This document shows, piece by piece, positions 15,202 to 18,440 of a stretch of DNA of 18,440 nt. Location of the stretch: assembly GCA_937893945.1 (NCBI GenBank), contig CALCTA010000168.1, positions 1 to 18,440 on the forward strand, read 5' to 3'. Origin of the DNA: an uncultured Clostridia bacterium. GTDB taxonomy: Bacteria; Bacillota; Clostridia; Oscillospirales; CAG-272. Numbering within the stretch: the first letter of the stretch is position 1; each line of letters starts with the position of its first letter. The notes beneath the pieces were generated by a model that did no database searches, was not told the origin of the DNA, and worked only from the letters and a program-made list of their open reading frames with translations. Position numbers and translations under genes: made by a program.

Positions 15202-15237
15202 AAAAACACCGTTAAGTTCTGAATTAACGGTGTTTTT
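15202..15237. terminator. Bidirectional terminator between the MocR and HAD genes
   Basis: AAAAACACCGTTAA pairs with TTAACGGTGTTTTT over 14 bp around an 8-base loop, with T runs on both strands. It starts two bases past the MocR stop codon and lies just before the end of the converging HAD gene. Confidence 0.9.
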
Positions 15238-15243
15238 GCTTTA

Positions 15244-15894
15244 TTATTCATTTTCCTTTAAGTATTCAACGAGTGCGCTAAGGCTTGGGAAGACCTTTAC
15301 GTTCTCGCCTGCCGCGCGAAGCTTATATTCTGGCTGATGTCCCGCACTGATAAGATAGCAGTCGGCTCCAAGGACTTCTGCGGTCTCGTAGTCGTGGGTG
15401 GTGTCTCCTATAAAGAGTGCTCTCTCACCCTCGTGTCTACGTTTCCAATCCTTAGCGAGAGCTATCTTGGACTCGGCGTAGATATTATCTATGCCCATTA
15501 TCTCCTCAAACCTATCGTGAATGCCAAGCTCTACAAGCTGTCGAGTGAGCATATTCTTCTCGGATGCCGAAAGGACACATTGCTTTACGCCCCTTTCCTC
15601 AAAAAAGTCAAGCGTGGGGACTACGCCCTCAAAAAGCCCCGCTTTCTTTGAGTTTTCAAGATAAAGCTCTACCCAAAGGGGTGCGATGACCTCGTAGGGC
15701 TCTTTATCAAAATCAAATCCTATTTTTCTGTAGTAGTCGATAATGGGAAAATCAAATACCTCGTGGTATTTCTCCTTGCTGTCAAGCGTGGCAAGTCCTC
15801 GCTCGGCAAGAAGTGTATTAACGGCGGCAATACTCGCCCCTATATCGTCAAATATAGTGCCGTTAAAATCCCATATACAGTATGTATATTTCAT
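15244..15894 (-). CDS. HAD-superfamily phosphatase (phosphoglycolate phosphatase-like)
   Basis: A 216-residue cytoplasmic hydrolase of HAD subfamily IA. Motif I is DFNGT, where Asn replaces the usual second Asp; a DWNGT/DFNGT clade exists in Bacillota, so this is probably a family trait. Motif II is VLSAS, motif III the lysine in AESKIALAKDW, and motif IV GDTTHDYETA. The start at 15894 is chosen because AAGGAG lies just upstream. A longer in-frame version from 15930 would begin inside a terminator hairpin. Substrate is unknown. Transcription may depend on readthrough of that terminator. Confidence 0.82.
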   Translation of the reverse strand: MKYTYCIWDFNGTIFDDIGASIAAVNTLLAERGLATLDSKEKYHEVFDFPIIDYYRKIGFDFDKEPYEVIAPLWVELYLENSKKAGLFEGVVPTLDFFEERGVKQCVLSASEKNMLTRQLVELGIHDRFEEIMGIDNIYAESKIALAKDWKRRHEGERALFIGDTTHDYETAEVLGADCYLISAGHQPEYKLRAAGENVKVFPSLSALVEYLKENE

Positions 15895-15910
15895 ATAACT
15901 CCTTAAAAAA

Positions 15911-15930
15911 ATGGGCGGAGATCCGCCCAT
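15911..15930. terminator. Strong terminator between the lipoprotein and HAD genes
   Basis: ATGGGCGGA and TCCGCCCAT make a 9-bp stem with a 2-base (in practice 4-base) loop. T runs follow on both strands. On the minus strand the run TTTTTTT leads directly into AAGGAG, the ribosome site of the HAD gene. Confidence 0.88.
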
Positions 15931-15951
15931 TTTTATTTTTTGCTTACGCTA

Positions 15952-17772
15952 TTATTCCTCAGTCTCAACAACCTTGAGTCCCTTTGCGGTAAGCCATTCG
16001 TCATAGTAAGCCGCTACAGAGGTGTACTCCTTCTCTTCTTCTATAGGAGTATCGCCCTCTCCGCCCTCCTCAGCGGGAGCGTCTGCCTCGGGAGCTTCCT
16101 CCATGCCGGGCATATCAAGTACAGCCTTAACCTCGTCGCCTGCAACGTAAGCCGCGATCGCATCAATAGCCGCGTTCAGCTCTTCCTCTGTCTTAGCGTC
16201 CATTATCTGCTGATAGAAGCCTGCGGAAGCCTTGGTAACTGCCTTAAGAGCAGTAAGATCCACGTCGCCAAGCTTTGCGAAGGAAGCCTTGTAGAGATTG
16301 AAGCCAAGAGTGTAGTCAAGCTGGAGATCCTGATTCTGTGCAAGTGCATACTCGCTTGCGAGAGGATTCTCGCCAACTGCGGGGTAAGCATAAATTACGT
16401 TACCTGTCTTGTTCTTGTCCATAACGTAAAGCTTATCGGGATCGTCTGTAAGTCTGGAAACTACCTTATATACCTCGCCGTTTTCGTCGATTATGGGGTT
16501 ACCGTCCTCGCCGATAGCATCTACCCAAACGTAATTTTCCTTTTCTATACCGTAGAGAAGGAGGTTGCGGAATTCTTCGTTAGTATTCAGGTAAGTAACG
16601 ATCTCTGCACTCTGCTTAACGCTGTTGGTCTTCTCGGAGATACCCATAGCGTGCTCGTAAACGTCTGCGGTTTCAAGCTTAGGCATCTCAACGGGAACTA
16701 TCTCATAGTCGTGTCCGTACTTTGCGAGAACCTCAGGGCCACCCTTTACGTATCCAACTGCGAAGGGCTTATCTGCATCCTCCTCAGTTCCGTAGTAGCC
16801 GTTGAATTCATATCCCTTAAGCACCTTTATCTGCTCTGCAGCGCTAAGTCTGCCGCAGTTCTTGGTGCCAAGTATATCGCTCATTACAGGATAAGAGCCG
16901 GGAGCACCGTAAGTCCAATCGTTGCCGTAAGTACCTGCGATAAGCGAGAAGCCGTCTGTCATCATTCCGTTTTCATCAACGCCGAAATATTCGACATCAA
17001 CGATATCAAGCTCGCCTGTGTAGGACTTGAGCGGAACGTATTCCTCACCGAAGATATCATCAACGAGAGAAAGGAGATCCTGGCAGTCCTCATCAACGAG
17101 AGAGGAGATGTCCTTTGCGGCATACTGAGTTTCCGCAAGAACCTTCTTATTAAGAAGAATATATGTATATTCTCCGATAGCGCGGTTCATAGGAACCATA
17201 TCATACTTACCGTTGAGAACCTTTACCTGATTAAGAAGGTTGGTATTGATAACAGCCTTAAGAGCCTTTGCGCTACCATCAACCTCTGTAGAGATATCCT
17301 TGAGGTAGCCTGCCTCGCTGTATTTAACGTATTTATCGTAACCGCCGAAGTAGAATATATCAACGTCAAAGTCCTCTATAGGAGGATAGTAGGTTATAGG
17401 AAGACCGTTTTCGTCAGTGTAAACAGGGGTTTCCTCTTTCTTACCTATACCTTCGCCGTTATAGTACTCGGTCATCTTGGCAAGATCAGCCTCAAGAACA
17501 CCGTAGTACTCGTCAGCAGTGAAATATTTAAGATCAAGGCGAACCTTGAATTCCTTTTCGGTAATAGCGTTTACAGCCGCCTCCATAGCAAGCTCCTGCT
17601 CTTCGCTTACGGGCTCCTCGGACATAAGATACATAGAAAGGGTTACAGCGCCCTCAGACGCCTCCAGACCGATCTTGTTCATGACGTCAGCCTTATCCTT
17701 CTCTGCGCAGCTCGCAAAGCAGAACATTATCATAAGTGCGCTTAAAAGCAGGCAAGATAATTTTAATTTCAT
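15952..17772 (-). CDS. Large extracellular solute-binding-type lipoprotein
   Basis: A 606-residue exported protein. Residues 1-21 are a lipoprotein signal peptide (basic MKLK, hydrophobic core), and FASC ending at C22 is the lipobox, so it should be lipid-anchored on the outer face of the membrane. The mature part resembles family 1-type ABC sugar-binding proteins of Clostridia (ITEKEFKVRLDLKYF, VDIFYFGGYDKY, NTNEEFRNLLLYGIE). An acidic Pro/Ala/Glu-rich insert lies at about residues 555-585, followed by a short folded tail. No permease or ATPase is beside it. The start at 17772 is fixed by AGGAGG eight bases upstream; a longer start at 17802 would hide the signal peptide. The ligand cannot be read. 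Confidence 0.83.
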   Translation of the reverse strand: MKLKLSCLLLSALMIMFCFASCAEKDKADVMNKIGLEASEGAVTLSMYLMSEEPVSEEQELAMEAAVNAITEKEFKVRLDLKYFTADEYYGVLEADLAKMTEYYNGEGIGKKEETPVYTDENGLPITYYPPIEDFDVDIFYFGGYDKYVKYSEAGYLKDISTEVDGSAKALKAVINTNLLNQVKVLNGKYDMVPMNRAIGEYTYILLNKKVLAETQYAAKDISSLVDEDCQDLLSLVDDIFGEEYVPLKSYTGELDIVDVEYFGVDENGMMTDGFSLIAGTYGNDWTYGAPGSYPVMSDILGTKNCGRLSAAEQIKVLKGYEFNGYYGTEEDADKPFAVGYVKGGPEVLAKYGHDYEIVPVEMPKLETADVYEHAMGISEKTNSVKQSAEIVTYLNTNEEFRNLLLYGIEKENYVWVDAIGEDGNPIIDENGEVYKVVSRLTDDPDKLYVMDKNKTGNVIYAYPAVGENPLASEYALAQNQDLQLDYTLGFNLYKASFAKLGDVDLTALKAVTKASAGFYQQIMDAKTEEELNAAIDAIAAYVAGDEVKAVLDMPGMEEAPEADAPAEEGGEGDTPIEEEKEYTSVAAYYDEWLTAKGLKVVETEE

Positions 17773-17827
17773 TGTTTTCCTCCTGAATATTCCGCTCGGC
17801 ACAATTACCGATGATATATCTTATATT

Positions 17828-17856
17828 ATTTTACAACAAATTTCAAAAAAAGTCAA
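17828..17856 (-). promoter_or_regulatory. Promoter of the lipoprotein gene
   Basis: On the minus strand TTGACT (17856-17851), 17 bases, TAAAAT (17833-17828). Both boxes differ from consensus at one position. The leader is about 50 bases. This separates the lipoprotein gene from the upstream sigma factor gene. Confidence 0.82.
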
Positions 17857-17919
17857 GTGAATTATTACACAATTTAGAAAGTGTTGTTTTATGCAAAGCG
17901 ACGATTTTTAAGTTTTATA

Positions 17920-18440
17920 TCAGTCAAGGAAGCCGCGAAGGTGTCTTGCACGGCTGGGATGTCTGAGCTTGCGGAGAGCCTTAGCCTCTATCTGACGGAT
18001 ACGTTCTCTCGTAATGTCAAATTCCTTGCCGACCTCTTCAAGAGTTCTTGTTCTGCCGTCGTAAAGTCCGAATCTGAGCTTGATAACGTGCTCTTCTCTG
18101 GGAGTGAGAGTGTGAAGCTCACGCTCGATTACCTCACGGAGAATGGTAGAAGCCGCCGCCTCGGAGGGAGCAGGGGTATCCTCGTCGGGAATGAAGTCGC
18201 CAAGGTGGCTGTCCTCTTCCTCGCCTATGGGGGTTTCAAGAGATACGGGATCCTGCGCGATCTTCATTATCTCACGCACCTTCTCTGCGCTCATACCCAT
18301 CTTTTCGCCTATCTCGTCAGCTGTAGCCTCACGTCCGAGCTCCTGAAGCATCTGACGGGAGTATCTTGATACCTTATGGATAGTCTCTACCATATGAACG
18401 GGGATGCGGATGGTTCTCGCCTGATCTGCAATAGCTCTGG
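17920..18440 (-). CDS. rpoD: Primary sigma factor RpoD/SigA, C-terminal part (cut by window edge)
   Basis: The reading frame enters from the right edge and ends at 17920, giving about 172 residues. It begins in region 2.4/3.0 (ADQARTIRIPVHMVETIHK), continues through region 3 (GREATADEIGEKMGM), and ends with region 4: LTPREEHVIKLRFGL, then the -35-binding helix-turn-helix TLEEVGKEFDITRERIRQIE, and the RHLRGFLD end typical of SigA. It directs RNA polymerase to the TTGACA/TATAAT promoters seen elsewhere in the window. The gene start lies outside. No clear terminator hairpin was found in 17857-17919. Confidence 0.95.
   Translation of the reverse strand, partial: RAIADQARTIRIPVHMVETIHKVSRYSRQMLQELGREATADEIGEKMGMSAEKVREIMKIAQDPVSLETPIGEEEDSHLGDFIPDEDTPAPSEAAASTILREVIERELHTLTPREEHVIKLRFGLYDGRTRTLEEVGKEFDITRERIRQIEAKALRKLRHPSRARHLRGFLD

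Noticed and set aside
15244..15894. Inactive HAD because motif I is DFNGT rather than DxDGT
   Set aside because: Other HAD motifs are intact and a DWNGT/DFNGT clade is common in Bacillota, so this alone does not show loss of function.
15895..15930. Longer HAD protein starting at 15930
   Set aside because: The extension would be translated from inside the terminator hairpin. AAGGAG points to the ATG at 15894.
15940..17745. Plus-strand open frame of 601 codons opposite the lipoprotein gene
   Set aside because: It is an antisense shadow: no ribosome site, no recognisable domain and a Cys/Val-rich composition. The minus-strand frame has a signal peptide, ribosome site and promoter.

Overview
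The window looks like a chromosomal segment of an anaerobic, gut-type Clostridia (Bacillota). This rests on the Gram-positive ylm/sepF division cluster followed by lspA and an rluD/ylyB-type gene, a lysine riboswitch ahead of dapA, SigA-type primary sigma factor sequence, strong AGGAGG ribosome-binding sites, and AT-rich consensus promoters between moderately GC-rich genes. The sequence alone does not allow a species call. Almost all of it is housekeeping. The unusual parts are one fused gene, one hairpin array and one damaged regulator.

Positions 1-1200 (minus strand) hold an XRE-type transcription regulator with its own promoter, a palindromic operator candidate and a terminator. Positions 1296-9704 (minus strand) read, in transcription order, miaA, a HlyD-like membrane adaptor, yggS, sepF, yggT/ylmG, ylmH, an lspA fusion gene, an rluD-type pseudouridine synthase and a Cof-type HAD phosphatase. 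This is the classic ylm-lspA-rluD order, but no divIVA lies between ylmH and lspA. The lspA gene continues in frame into a sugar-enzyme-type middle domain and a whole GH43-type glycosidase domain (634 aa in total). I regard this fusion as the most novel item in the window.

Between miaA and queA (9705-10012) lies a hairpin-rich non-coding region. It contains eight copies (one degenerate) of an 8-base spacer, ATGAATTG on the left half and its reverse complement CAATTCAT on the right half, alternating with short hairpins of different sequence. queA runs leftwards from 11086. Facing away from it is a strong promoter, a lysine riboswitch and an intrinsic terminator controlling dapA-dapB, two consecutive steps of the diaminopimelate/lysine pathway.

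Positions 13211-15199 hold a pyridoxal/pyridoxamine kinase and a divergent MocR-type (GntR plus aminotransferase) regulator. Their promoters overlap almost symmetrically (TTTACA-17-TATAAT on both strands), with a tandem operator-like repeat across them. The regulator has lost about its last 100 residues and runs straight into a terminator. Together with yggS, this makes vitamin B6 homeostasis a recurring theme.

Positions 15244-18440 (minus strand) hold the 3' part of a primary sigma factor gene (cut by the window edge), a large solute-binding-type lipoprotein with its own consensus promoter, a terminator, and a HAD phosphatase whose ribosome-binding site directly abuts that terminator.
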